From positions 11,917,563-11,981,562 of the forward strand of contig NC_057922.1 of assembly GCF_018873765.1 (NCBI RefSeq): 64,000 bases of DNA, written 5' to 3'. Under the pieces are notes generated by a model. The model worked only from the letters and a program-made list of their open reading frames with translations. It was not told the DNA's origin and ran no database searches. This stretch comes from Telopea speciosissima (taxonomy: Eukaryota; Streptophyta; Magnoliopsida; Proteales; Proteaceae). Positions 1-10,424 of the stretch are shown here, piece after piece (the stretch's first letter is position 1; each line of letters starts with the position of its first letter). The translations under genes were made by a program, and so were the position numbers.

Positions 1-647
1 TGTTCATGTCTGGGTGGGGATGGGGGTGTTAAGACCTAATGTACTGCTCAGCCATTGTGGCATGTATGATTGCTTAATATAGTTCTGTCAGATCTCCTAG
101 ATGGAAGTGGAACTATGGATGCAACTTGGGTTGCAGTCATTTAATCCCCACTACCTATTGAGTGACCTTTAGTTTGGTTACATTGGCCTTTTGAAGTGTA
201 GGATTGCCTTGGAGGAAACAAAGCAACAGAAGTCAAGGTTGGGGTTGGTTTGATACATGCGACCAATCTGAGCCCAATGATATGTAGTTTGGTATGAGTT
301 ATTTGTGTGTTTTTTTTTAAATATTTTTTATGACATTAACTGACCTAACTTGGAGCAACCAAACCAAACCGATTGGGGTTGGATTAGAGTTTTAAGTTGA
401 TTGGCTTGGGTTTGGCTGAGGTTATTGGTTGTCCCCGTAGTTCTTAGGGTTGGTCTCAGATCAACCCTTATCCCAAGCAGCCTCACCTGGGATCCAACCT
501 TGGTGAGACCAATACTGTGTATGTGTTCCTCATGAACTGGAATGTGTTTTTGAATATACCCCGGGGGGGAGGGTGTTGGATTAGTGCAAATGTCCTTCTC
601 TATTCGTTCATTGTTTGACTTGGTATCTCAAATCCCCTTCTCAACAG
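1..647. other. intron of DCN1-like gene (left edge)
   Basis: No exon is recognisable here. The first visible exon of the DCN1-like gene begins at 648 after a CAG acceptor, in the middle of the protein, so this stretch should be the preceding intron. It is AT-rich with several T tracts and a G-run near 565-572. Confidence 0.5.
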
Positions 648-3600
648 GATGAGTGGAGAAGAGGCCTCAAAGCACTTCGAGCTGACACTATCAACAAATT
701 AAAGAAGGCGCTCCCGGAGCTAGAGAAAGAGGTATTATTTTCCTTATCGAAGATCTATTGGAGTTTGATGGGTTTTATTACTAATACTCCTTACTGAGCA
801 AAGGATTGATATCACAGTTTTGATGTTTTTAATGCTCTTAAAAGGTCAGGAGGCCACCAAATTTTGTGGATTTTTATTCCTATGCATTTCGATACTGCCT
901 AACTGGTAACTCTTCAAGCACTTGTTTTGACTGGGCTCCAAGGTAAGTGCAATTTTGGCTTTGCCACTGTTAGTTGATCTCTTGTTTTGTTGTCTACAGA
1001 GGAGAAGCAAAAGAGCATTGACATTGATAGCATTTGTGAGTTGCTGGATCTTGTTTTAGGATCCCAGTTCCATGCACAGGTTGATTTGCTTGTTGAGTAC
1101 TTAAAGGTGAATGACCACTTTTATCTTAAGTGGCTTCTGAAATTGTGATGTCGGTTAAGTCGTGGCTTCTGAAATTGTGATGCTGGTTCAGTCCTGAATC
1201 ATATCTTTATGTATACATTATAAAACTTGAGGAAAGATTTGGTCCTGTTGGAAATTCCTGATCTCTAGTGTTGTCTTCTGTATTTTTTTCCCCCCATTTC
1301 TTTAGTATGTGATGCTGAATATCTTATTTCACAGTTAATACAATGAACCATTTTGCATGCTGCTTAATTGAATATATACATGTCTAATTTTGCAGACCCA
1401 GAATGATTACAAGGTAATTAACATGGACCAATGGATGGGCTTTCTCCGGTTCTGCAATGAGGTAAGCTGAACTTTTTCAATTTCTTGTACTCATCTTTTG
1501 GCTTTTTTAGTTTATGAAAATTAGGATGCACATCAGGAGTGTCAAACTTACTGTCCAGTTATACTTACTTAAAGCAGATCATGTAAATTGATCTTATTTA
1601 TCTCTTTAAAAACAAGATAAATAAAGATTGTGAACAAGTGCATAATGCATTTGGTAGCATGTGGTGTTTGGAAGCCTATTGCTACCAGGAGGTCTTGGGT
1701 TCAAGTCTCCCGGTTCACACCTCCCCTCCTCCCATAGAATAGAATAAAGTACGACCCATCCAAAAAAAGAAGTTGAATAAAGATCGGCATAATTGGTTCT
1801 TCCTGCATCTGCTATAACTGTTGTCCCTATGCAGGCTCACCAGTTGGCATTAGTCAGGGTGTCTGCTGACCATTTCATCTGGTTCCTTTGAACTAAAGAA
1901 AAAGGGCAAAGGTTGGGCATGCCGCCCGCTCCAGGTATGCAGTTGTCCTTGACCAATGGGTAGGCTGGGATGGGAGGGGCTGGGTGCTCCTTTCCATGGG
2001 GGGGGTGTTGGGAGAGGATAGACATTTAGGTGTCAGTGTTGAGTGTGAATCTTTGTAAATCCCGGGAGGGGAGTTGTGAGGTAATGGACCCAAAAATTCG
2101 GTACAAGTTGTGGCACACCATATGTGAGAGTACATGACAGTAATGTGCTAGTCTGTGCATAAGCAAGATAGTAACCTGGATCTCGTAGCCTAGATGCATT
2201 TATTATTGATATCAAAATAATGTAGTTGTGAACTTGTGACATAATGTTAAGAGCTAAAAAAGTAACAATATATTAAAAATATGAAGTGGATGAAGTTGAA
2301 AGGTTATGGATATAATTGTCTTTGGCCTACATTTGAGTTCTGAGTTGTCATAATGCTGTGTAACATTGCTGTTACAAATTCATTGCTTATATTGGGTGTA
2401 TGTCTATTGTTTGTCCAACACTATATTTAAAATACTGGGTAAAAAAGGAATACAGTTTGGGATCTGACTCAAATCGCATACCCACCACAACATCCATCTG
2501 TGTCTGATAGAGGAACTCGGGGTAAAATGGCAATCCAGGTATCATAGATAGCAAATAACTCCAGAAATAGCTTTATAGAGTTCAAATAAGTCCAGAAAAG
2601 GTTGCTATTCTAACCTATTGGACTTTCATTTGGTATAAAGTAAATCCAGAAAAGGTTGATATTTTTTTTTTGGGTAATTTACACATATCACCCCTGAGGT
2701 TTGATGAAAGGATATTTTCACCCCCCCAGTTTTGGAAAATTCTGCGTACCCCTCTGAGGTTTGCAAACGGTAACAAATAAGCCCATTCCGTCAGTTCATG
2801 ACTAACACTGTTAAAAATTAGACTTGAATTGACGGAATTGCCCTTCTAAGAAGAACCCAAAAAAAAAAAAGAGGTGAATGGACAAAATTACCCTTACAAA
2901 GAAAAAAAAAAAAACTGGCAACTCATCTTCCCCAATCACCTAGGGTTTTCCAGGTTGCAAGAGCTTGATAAAGCAAAAGTTATTGAGCGGAAGTTGGTTG
3001 AAACAGAAGCTTTGGTTGAACAATTTAGAACTGAAGTGGAGGTAGCAAAAAAGGCCGAATTAACTGCCAGTAATTTGGTGGTGGAGTGGCAGAAGAAGGC
3101 CAAGGAATTTGAAAGTCAAGTTGAAGAAGCGAGCCAAATGGAGAGATCTGCAACTGAATCATTTGATTTATTGATGAAACAACTAGAAGGGAAGAGTAAT
3201 TTATTGCAGGATGCAGAATCTGAAATTGCTTCTCTTAAAGCGAAAGTGGATTCAATGGAGATCTCAATTGGGCAACAGAGAAAGGATTTTGAAGAATCAA
3301 AACAACATCTTGAGACAGCTAAGAAAGAGGCATCGGAAATGGTACGGATGGTTGAATTTATTAAGGCTGAGCTTGAAACTGTGACGGAGGAGAAAATGCA
3401 GGCATTGAACAATGAGCAGCTTGCAGCTTCGAGTGTTCAAGACCTTCTAACTGAGAAGAACAAACTAATAAATGAGCTAGAAACCTCTAGGGATGAAGAG
3501 GAGAAGAGTAAGAAGGCATTGGAAAGCTTAGCTTCAGCAATGCATGAAGTCTCTGCAGAAGCAAGAGAAGCCAAAGAGAAGCTTTTGTCCAGTAAAGATG

Positions 3601-5525
3601 AGCTTGAAAATGCTAAGACCTAGATAGAAGATTTGAAATTAGTCGTGAAAACAAACGAGAAGTATGAAACCATGTTTGAGGAGTCAAAACAAGAGATCGA
3701 TCTTCTTACAAAAGCTCTTGATTACTCCAATCACGAAGTCAAGAACTCCAGGGCTGAATGGGAACGAAAAGAGCTCAACATAGAAAACCCTAGGCAATTG
3801 GGTTTCAAAAAACTTTTCAACCGCTTAGAAGTTTAGGGTTTGAAATTGGGGAAAAATCCCAAATCCCCTTTCGCACCTGCAACTCGTCTTCATCCCCAAT
3901 CGTAATAGAAACTGTTCATATGACTCTGTTGTTCCATCAATACTTGTGGATATCTCGTCCTCCACTACCAACTGGGGAGGGGCAAGAGCGAGATCCAAAT
4001 CGAAATTTCCATCCATCTCCATAGGGTTAGGGTTTGAGGGTGGAGCAGAGAGGGATGGTGAAGATGGTGATGATTCGGTTCAGGCAAAGAGGTTGAAGAG
4101 TAGTGATTGGGTGGCATACGTTTTAACGAATCAATGGGGCGCTGGGATGGTTGCAACTCATCTTCCCCAATTGATTTTGGGAAAGATGAGCTGCAGGTTT
4201 TTTTTTTTTTTGGGGTTCTTCTTAGAGGGGCAATTCCGTCAGTTCAAGTCTAATTTTTAACAGTGTTAGTCATGAACTGACGGAATGGGCTTATTTGTTA
4301 CTGTTTGCAAACCTCAGGGGGGTACGCAGAATTTTCCAAAACTGGGGGCGAAAATATCCTTTCGTCAAACCTCAGGGGTGGTATGTGTAAATTACCCCTT
4401 TTTTTTTTATGAAATAAAAACTTCAATTAAAACATAATATAAAGTTATCCGACATACAATACGATGATAGTTGAGATATTCTAGCATGCTGGGCCAAACT
4501 ATGTGCTGGCTGGATGAGATGTTTAGGTTGTTTAATTAAATTTACAGACCAAAATAACTGAAATAAAGTCTGAATATCAAAGAGTAGGTGGTAGAGATCC
4601 CATGGCCAGGGGTGATCATCTTGATTCGTCAACCAATTCTTCACCTCCTCCGAATCGGTCCAAACGATCAGGTTCCTGCATTCCAGTAGAAGTGCTTGTT
4701 CAACTCCCTGAGTCCTTTGAGTTCCATTTCCTGTGCTGACCCTGCAATTCCAGAGTTGGAAAAGGTTGGTGTTTGAACCTGTTGGATGTTCATTTGGTGG
4801 TTCTCATTTGGTGTGAGGTCAACTTTGTGCATGTACAAACCAAGGGAATGACGGTATCGTTCCAAGAGTTGGGCCGGGCTCTTTAAAACCCCAGCCCAAC
4901 CCCAAGTCCCCTTAGCTGGGCCCCGGAACGGTTGACTCGGGGGCCTGAAAAATCCAACCTTGACCCACCCTTAGGGCCAGGCCGGTCCGAACTGACCCTG
5001 ATTGGCCCTGACCATGGGGAAGGGGGAAGGGAGATCAGGGGCTACAAGGCTGGGCTCACCCTAACCCTGGTCCAGCCCGGCCGGCCTTGTCTCAGGGCCC
5101 GAAATTCCCAGCCCCGGTCTGCCCTCAGGGCCAAGGTATCTCAGCCCAGGCCCTGTTTGGGCTCAGGGTAGGCTTGGGCCGACAGGACCAAACTTGCACA
5201 CCTAGTTCCATCCGCCAACCAATGTCTTGTTTAGTTTTTGTATGAACATCTGGTTTTAAATTTATTTTCTCCCCCCCCCCCCCACCTTTGGTGTATCGTG
5301 GAAGGGGAAATGAAAGCAGCAATTAGTATTGAGAGATGTTCAACTTTCTTGACTCCACTGAGAATTATGTGAATCTGCAATTCATGCGGTCTTTTGACCA
5401 TCTCTTTTTTTTCCTCTTTTCATTGACAGATAAGTTTTCCCGACCTAAGCAATTATGATCCAGATCTTGCTTGGCCCTTGATCCTGGATAATTTCGTTGA
5501 ATGGATGAGAGCAGGTCAAAGCTAG
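648..5525 (+). CDS. DCN1-like protein (cullin neddylation, DCUN1/PONY domain), 3' part
   Basis: Five exons splice in one frame: 648-731, 845-905, 1000-1106, 1396-1461 and 5430-5525, giving 137 residues and a TAG stop at 5523-5525. All four introns are GT-AG. Seen: the joined protein runs [13 protein letters not shown], then [19 protein letters not shown], then [12 protein letters not shown], then [21 protein letters not shown] and ends EWMRAGQS. This is the C-terminal potentiating-neddylation domain of plant DCN1-like proteins of the At1g15860 type (recalled family match). Known role: these proteins act as E3-like scaffolds that help UBC12 attach NEDD8/RUB to cullins in SCF-type ubiquitin ligases. 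The N-terminal exons, roughly 90-100 residues in the family, must lie left of the window. The last intron is about 4 kb and contains a Mutator-type element. A 3' GT inside the last exon (5514) could permit an alternative tail, but the AGQS stop matches the usual short end. Confidence 0.9.
1629..1775 (+). mobile_element. tRNA-derived SINE
   Basis: A tRNA-like head has an A-box-like TTTGGTAGCATGTGG and a B-box-like GGTTCAAGTCT, followed by an unrelated body and a short A-rich tail. It is flanked by a perfect 9-bp repeat, AATAAAGAT, at 1620-1628 and 1776-1784. It lies in the last intron of the DCN1-like gene. It is not a tRNA gene: the acceptor stem does not close. Confidence 0.6.
1830..2671. 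other. intronic DNA without recognised genes
   Basis: Part of the 4-kb last intron of the DCN1-like gene. Short open frames on the minus strand (1837-2242) show no family resemblance. The right end is a T tract (2662-2671) that serves as the target of the adjacent Mutator-type element. Confidence 0.4.
2672..2858 (+). repeat. left terminal inverted repeat of the Pack-MULE
   Basis: Its reverse complement is found at 4213-4398. A recognisable internal phrase is CCATTCCGTCAGTTCATGAC, present in both ends and, slightly changed, at 62543-62740. Confidence 0.8.
2955..3785 (+). pseudogene. captured WEB-family coiled-coil gene fragment
   Basis: One frame runs from 2955 to a TAG at 3621-3623 and continues in the same frame to about 3785. 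The product is almost entirely charged heptad coiled coil, for example [20 protein letters not shown] and later [17 protein letters not shown]. This resembles the C-terminal half of plant WEB-family proteins (At3g02930/At5g16730 type; the family includes the chloroplast-movement factors WEB1/PMI2), recalled from memory. The in-frame TAG replaces what is usually a Gln codon, consistent with one C-to-T change. A CAG immediately precedes the fragment, so the left edge may be a former splice acceptor. It lies in the sense direction of the DCN1-like gene, inside its last intron, and is probably not a functional gene. Confidence 0.7.
3900..4135 (+). pseudogene. second coding-like segment inside Pack-MULE, unidentified
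   Basis: An open frame (3946 onward) contains [19 protein letters not shown] and then an acidic stretch and KRLKSSDW. The composition looks exonic, unlike the surrounding DNA. I do not recognise the parent gene. It may be a second captured fragment joined to the WEB piece. Confidence 0.35.
4866..5205. mobile_element. degenerate GC-rich hAT-like element
   Basis: A GC-rich block in AT-rich intron is built from GGGCC/GGCCC repeats. Its right end reads CCAAACTTGCACACCTAG, the reverse complement of a TAGGTGTGCAAG-type hAT terminus, followed by GTTCCATC, while GTTCCAAG precedes the left end (5 or 6 of 8 match). The left terminus is decayed. The open frame 4932-5171 reflects the GC repeats only. 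Confidence 0.4.
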
Positions 5526-7180
5526 TATCAACTTCTTCTTTGATATTTATTCTCTACTTGAAACTGCAATAGTCATTAGAGAAGGTAACTATTATTAAAT
5601 CTCTAAGCTGTAGTACATAATTTCTTACATTGAGAGAAAGAGAGGGGTTTACCAAACAAAAAAAAGATAAAGAGGGGGGAGGGGGGAGGAGGTGACAACT
5701 TTAACTACCAAATTCTGATAAATCTTTGTGCAGGTCTGCGCCTACAATTAGATGGCATTCTTGAATCTTTTTCTCACACAACTCTTGCCAGAGCCTTGTG
5801 ACGCAAAGGTTACTCTGTTTTGGTCTGGAGATGCTGGAAAGAGTCTTGATACATTCACTGCGCCCTTGTTCTTTCGGTTTTAATGCTATACTGTCCTGTT
5901 GATTAGTTATCCCATCTTACACAATGGTTAAAAATGAAATCCATTGATTTTTTTATTTTTTTTTTGGAATCCAACAGAGAGATTCTCTTAATTCTTGACT
6001 GGTGGTTAAATAGAACCAATCATATGATAAATTAAACTTATATTCCAAATTTATCATTCAAAAACCCTAGCAAACTTGGTGAATGCAGACTCTTCCGTCA
6101 CAGTACCTGCTCTGGATGCTTGAACAAGCGTAGTTGGCATCAAATTAGACTGCACTAGATGTTTGTAGTTTTTTGTTTTTTTTGACTAAATGACAATTTT
6201 TGCCATCCCATTTGAGCTAGTAGCTAACACAATTCATTTTAGTAGAGTTTTTTGTCTCCCAAGATGGAGAGAGAATCTCTTCACCCACCATAATGTGACC
6301 CTTGAGCAGTTAAGTTATATCATCATCTCCTGTTCCCTATAGGAATACCTTTTCCTCAACTCGGTCCAATCAAAAGGTCGAGTGTTGTGGCTTAAGATGT
6401 GCTTTCTTCATCATGGGTAAAGGGAAACTTGGTCCAATTATCATTGATGATCTTTTATCATTTACCTTCTGAGCCACCGAAATCTTTTCCCATACATATA
6501 GAGTTCGTAAGTATACTTCCATAAAAAAAAAGGGGTTGGGGAGAAGTGGGGCCGAGGGTGGGGGAGGGGAGGGAGATGTTGGGTTACATCCTTTGGAGGG
6601 TTAGGGTGTGAGTGTGATCATTATCCAACCCTACTTACACAGTTCACTACCCTTTATTAGCAGAGGGCATACGTTTATAGCCAAAGCAACTCCCCCCACC
6701 CCCCCCCCCCCTCTCCCACGACAACAACAACAAAAGGCGGGTGAGTGACATTCAACAGCTTTTCTTGGCAGCTCATGTTTCTTCCACATGGCATTTTTAT
6801 TGATTCTCAAAATTTTTTTGGGAAAATTTTCCCATATCATTTAGCAGCCTGGTAAGTGGTTAATATCAACCCAATCTGAATTTTCCATATGGGTATATAT
6901 ATAAAGCTTAACAAATTTTGAAGAATACAACTTTGATAATTTTGTTTTAATTGTTGAAAATACATGGGAAAAGTTCAATGTGTGGGTGCATATAATTTAC
7001 TCCAGATTTTACATGTAAGCCACAAGCCACAAGTTCTAGAACCCATCCAAGGGTAGGGACCCTAAGACCTAGCCTCCACATGACATAAAGATAGTGGACT
7101 CTCATAAGTTTAGCTTTCCTCTATGTGAAAAATACTAGCCATACAGGATTTAAAGGAGTGAGGCCTACACATTGAAACAC
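5526..7180. other. 3' flank of DCN1-like gene and intergenic DNA
   Basis: No gene found. It begins with the 3' UTR region of the DCN1-like gene. It contains G-rich runs (5675-5690, 6536-6573), a C run at 6691-6712 and (AAC)n at 6721-6733. Confidence 0.4.
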
Positions 7181-7334
7181 AGAGTTGGGATCAGCTACCC
7201 ACATGGGGAGCAGTGGGGACAGATCCCAACCCTCCATGGGCTGTGGAGCCCAACTCTGGGGTGTGGGACCCATGCCCCACGGATGGTTGGGATCTCTTCC
7301 CACTGCTCCCCATGTGGGTAGCTGATCCGGACTC
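7181..7334. mobile_element. palindromic MITE, 'CTACCCACATGGGGAG' family
   Basis: Inverted ends GATCAGCTACCCACATGGGG and its complement enclose a GC-rich loop. GAAACA flanks both sides as a partial target duplication. A shorter relative with a perfect 9-bp duplication lies at 19695-19777. Confidence 0.6.
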
Positions 7335-7409
7335 GAAACATGGGAATCTAACTGTTTTGCAATTAAAGTTATTAAACAAACCATCACTGTCCAAGTCTGA
7401 AACTTTATA

Positions 7410-8043
7410 GGGAAAATTACATGATTAGTTATTTTTGGGTTTTCATTTACAAAACCGTCCACTCTATGTTTGAGTTAATAAAAATAGACAAAAACAAGTT
7501 AAGGTTTACAAAATTGGGAAAAAGTTTTCTATCCGGGAGTGTGGCCTACGCCAGCACTCCCATGAGTCTATCTCTCTCCTCCCCCATGTGAAAAGACACC
7601 TCTGTCCCCTTGTTCTAAGGAGGAGAGAGATAGACACAAGGGAGTGCTGGCGTAGGCCACACTCCCGTGCAGAAAACTACTTCCCAAGATAAAATAGTGC
7701 CACTTCCTCCCAAAATTACTTTTTAGACATTTTTACCCCTACCATTGCCTTCTCGCCCAGGCATCCTCCGTTCCCTGCAACCCACCCCTGTCCCCGCCAT
7801 CACCATTCTCTACTATCCAAACCCACCCCTCCCTTCCCTTCCCTGTGATTACCCAGGATGCCTGGGCAAGAAAGCAATGACAGGGGTAAAAATGTCTACA
7901 AAAGTAAGTGAGGGAGGGAGAGACGCTATTTTGTCTAGTTTTGTAAATCTTAACTTGTTTTTGTCTATTTTTATTTGACTCAAATATAGAATGGACAGTT
8001 TTGTAAATGAAAACCAAAAAATAGCTAATCATGTAATTTTCCC
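7410..8043. mobile_element. non-autonomous Mutator-like element, long inverted ends
   Basis: Inverted ends of about 107 bp start GGGAAAATTACATGATTAG. A perfect 9-bp target duplication, AACTTTATA, is at 7401-7409 and 8044-8052. No transposase is present. A second, unrelated hairpin element sits inside at 7516-7685. Confidence 0.85.
7516..7685. mobile_element. hairpin MITE nested in 7410-8043
   Basis: Ends GGGAAAAAGTTTTCT and its complement carry matching arms with GAGTGTGGCCTACGCCAGC, forming a long hairpin. The same family is at 25280-25438 with a perfect 9-bp duplication. Here the flanking duplication is not clear. Confidence 0.7.
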
Positions 8044-8275
8044 AACTTTATATGTGAGTAGGAGGAACCTTGAGATTCACCTGCTCAGAAATTTACGCCC
8101 CATCCAACAATGCCACATCTTCTTACTGACCAGTATAAGCCGATCTAGTTGGCTCGACTAGGAAATGTCTTTAGAGTTTAGACATAACATATTGGTCCGG
8201 TCATAAGCCTCTCTCAATATCTCGTAGCTCGATTTATTTATCAATAGGTCTAAGAGTAGCAACATATGTACACTG

Positions 8276-8654
8276 TAAGGGTGTCATAACCTAAGCCGAA
8301 CCGGTCGAGACTGATTTGAATCAAACCGAAGCCTTATTGGTTCGGTTTCGGTTTATGAGTTAGAGTAACATTCGATTTTGGCTCGATTCGGGCTAAACCG
8401 ATGGGCCACCAATTGACCCAACTAGTAGGATCGAACACTGAAACTGATCCCCAAACCCTAAAAACCCTAGCTAATCCCTACTCAAAATCAGTCTATACCC
8501 GATTTTCAAGTCTAAACAAAACCAAACTGAAGCTGATATCACAAACCGAACTGAACCGAACCCAAACCCAAACCAAAAATCCTTATTGGTTCAGTTTTGG
8601 TTTCCTTGAAACACACCAAAACCAGAAAACTGAACTACTCGATTGACACCCTTA
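8276..8654. mobile_element. non-autonomous hAT element
   Basis: Ends TAAGGGTGTCA and TGACACCCTTA lie between 8-bp direct repeats GTACACTG (8268-8275 and 8655-8662). The interior is rich in TTCGGTTTTGGTTT-type repeats on both strands. An 8-bp duplication and short ends fit hAT. Confidence 0.75.
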
Positions 8655-9616
8655 GTACACTGTGAGCAGTGAACCTACAGCCTACAAGTACAGTACCATC
8701 CATTTACAAATCTATTCTCACGATAAGTTTCGTGCACAGTCGTGCATGCTTGCGTGGTCAATGGTCATCCCTCCTCTTATAATTAGGGTCAAAATGACCA
8801 AATGCCCCCCCCCCCCCCCAAATTTAACTTATTGTCACCCCCGCCCCTCTCTCATACGGCCGCTTGTTGAAACCAACGTGTAGGACATCTTGGCCTGTTT
8901 CCTCTCCGTGATTGTTGATTGTTGAAACTCGGATGCCATGTGTTGGGCACGTGTTAATAAATAGTCTTCTTCTTACTCTCCGCCCCCCCCCCCCCCAAAA
9001 AAAAGGAAAGAAACGTCGTGATTATATCCAAATTAAGTTTAGATATTCCTACCATGTGTCGATCATCCCTTGGTGTTACTTGGCTAGCGAAGTTGGATTG
9101 ATTTTATGTGTATCACGAGTCAAAATTGGCTACAAAATTAAAATTCAATAATGGAGGGGGTTCTGCATGTCTTTCCAAAAAGTGAGATTGGTCACATAAA
9201 CCATCCAGATAATAGAAGTAACCTTTAGATTCCTCATTCCTGTAAAGGGTTGCTCACCTCTAGAGAACATTTTATGGCGTTGCAATTGATTATAACTACT
9301 GCAAAGCAGCTTTCAACATATTTGTATTTTAAGTAGTTTCTAATCAACGTTCTTAATTTTTAATAGAGAATAAATTATAGAAATGAAGAGGTTATAAGTA
9401 ATATTAGAAATAAATACTTGGATTTTTTTTTTTTGGTGTAAATAAATACTTGGAATTTAAAGATTATAAATGTCTTCCTTCAAAACAAATTGAGATTTAT
9501 TGTTGCACATAATACTTTTCATAGTATAAGATATAAAACAGTATAAAATGATTAAGTCAAAAATATGATTTCATAAACATCTATTTTATAGTTTATACTC
9601 TTTTTTTTTCTTTTAG
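8655..9616. other. intergenic DNA
   Basis: No gene found. C runs lie at 8807-8819 and 8982-8995; the rest is AT-rich with T tracts. Open frames here (8662-9151) cross the C runs and show no domain. Confidence 0.4.
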
Positions 9617-10212
9617 TTTTTTTTTTTTTTGAAAAGAGCAATTTTATTGAATATATAAAAGAGGGCCAAATAAACCTATGAAAGAATACTGGCAAAGAAA
9701 GCTACACCTTAAAAAAAGGGACTCAGTCCTTAACCATATTAGCGAGGGTTAACCTGAGAGAAATAATAACACAAGCCTACGGAGGCTCTGCGAGACGTAC
9801 CGAGGGGGTCCTTGTCCTATTTGATCTTCGGGGGATCCCAGTATATACGCCAGGCCCATCAAAAGTCACACGAGCCAAAAGAGCCTCCTCCTCTGGTGAA
9901 AAGGGAGACAATAGTAAAAGAGAACAAGCACCAATCAGAAAGACCTGATTGAGGAAACAATGTTGATAGAAGCAACATAAAGGAGAATATTTTGCATAAC
10001 AGGAATCCACACTCCTTTCCAGGTAATCTGTGACGCAATTTCCAGCCTCATGTCTGCTGCAAAGCCCCCCTCTCTATGTGAGCCCAATCTTTCATTCTCC
10101 TTCAGTCCAGCATGCCAGGTTGAAAGAAACCAAGCTTGTTGGTCCGAGTCCATGAAAAGACACAAAAACCATGATGAAAGTAGGCAGTTGATTAGACAGC
10201 CATAAACATCCA
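9617..10212 (-). mobile_element. poly(A)-tailed retroposed fragment, LINE-like
   Basis: Read on the minus strand this ends with an AATAAA signal (9643-9648) and a genomic A tract (14 T on + at 9617-9630), which marks a reverse-transcribed 3' end. The upstream minus frames (9777-10213) are broken and I cannot assign a domain. It could instead be part of the MOG1 3' UTR, whose stop is at 10425. Confidence 0.35.
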
Positions 10213-10424
10213 CCAGCTTGATCCGTCATATTACATATACATGAGAACCAGCAAAAGGGCAGAGTACATGCAATGCATATCAGAATGGTTCATCTAATAT
10301 GCATAAATGTTCAATCAGTACTTCATTAGCACCCTCATTTATATTCCAGAATGAGAATCAACAATGAGGAAGACAAACAGCTGTCGATGCTTCGGGACTT
10401 GTACATGTACATTTGAAAACTCTC

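Larger units (their letters stand above)
2672..4398 (+). mobile_element. Mutator-like (Pack-MULE type) element with captured gene DNA
   Basis: Long terminal inverted repeats of about 187 bp (2672-2858 and 4213-4398) start GGGTAATTTACACATA and are nearly identical. Both ends are flanked by a run of ten T, consistent with a 9-10 bp target duplication inside a T tract. No transposase is present. The interior holds a coiled-coil gene fragment (2955-3785) and a second unidentified coding-like segment (about 3900-4135). Long inverted ends plus a gene fragment inside is the definition of a Pack-MULE; assignment to Mutator rests on terminus length and duplication size. Another copy of the terminal repeat lies at 62543. 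Confidence 0.75.

Noticed and set aside
1636-1720. tRNA gene candidate
   Set aside because: A- and B-box-like motifs occur, but stems do not close and a 9-bp target duplication marks it as a SINE.
3116-3412. Minus-strand ORF over the coiled-coil fragment
   Set aside because: Shadow of the WEB-like frame.
4932-5171. GC-rich 79-codon ORF
   Set aside because: Produced by repetitive GGGCC/GGCCC DNA of a degenerate element; no domain.
5734-5800. Extra 3' exon of the DCN1-like gene after GCAG at 5730-5733
   Set aside because: A frame is possible from a GT at 5514, but the unspliced end EWMRAGQS-stop matches the usual family C-terminus better.
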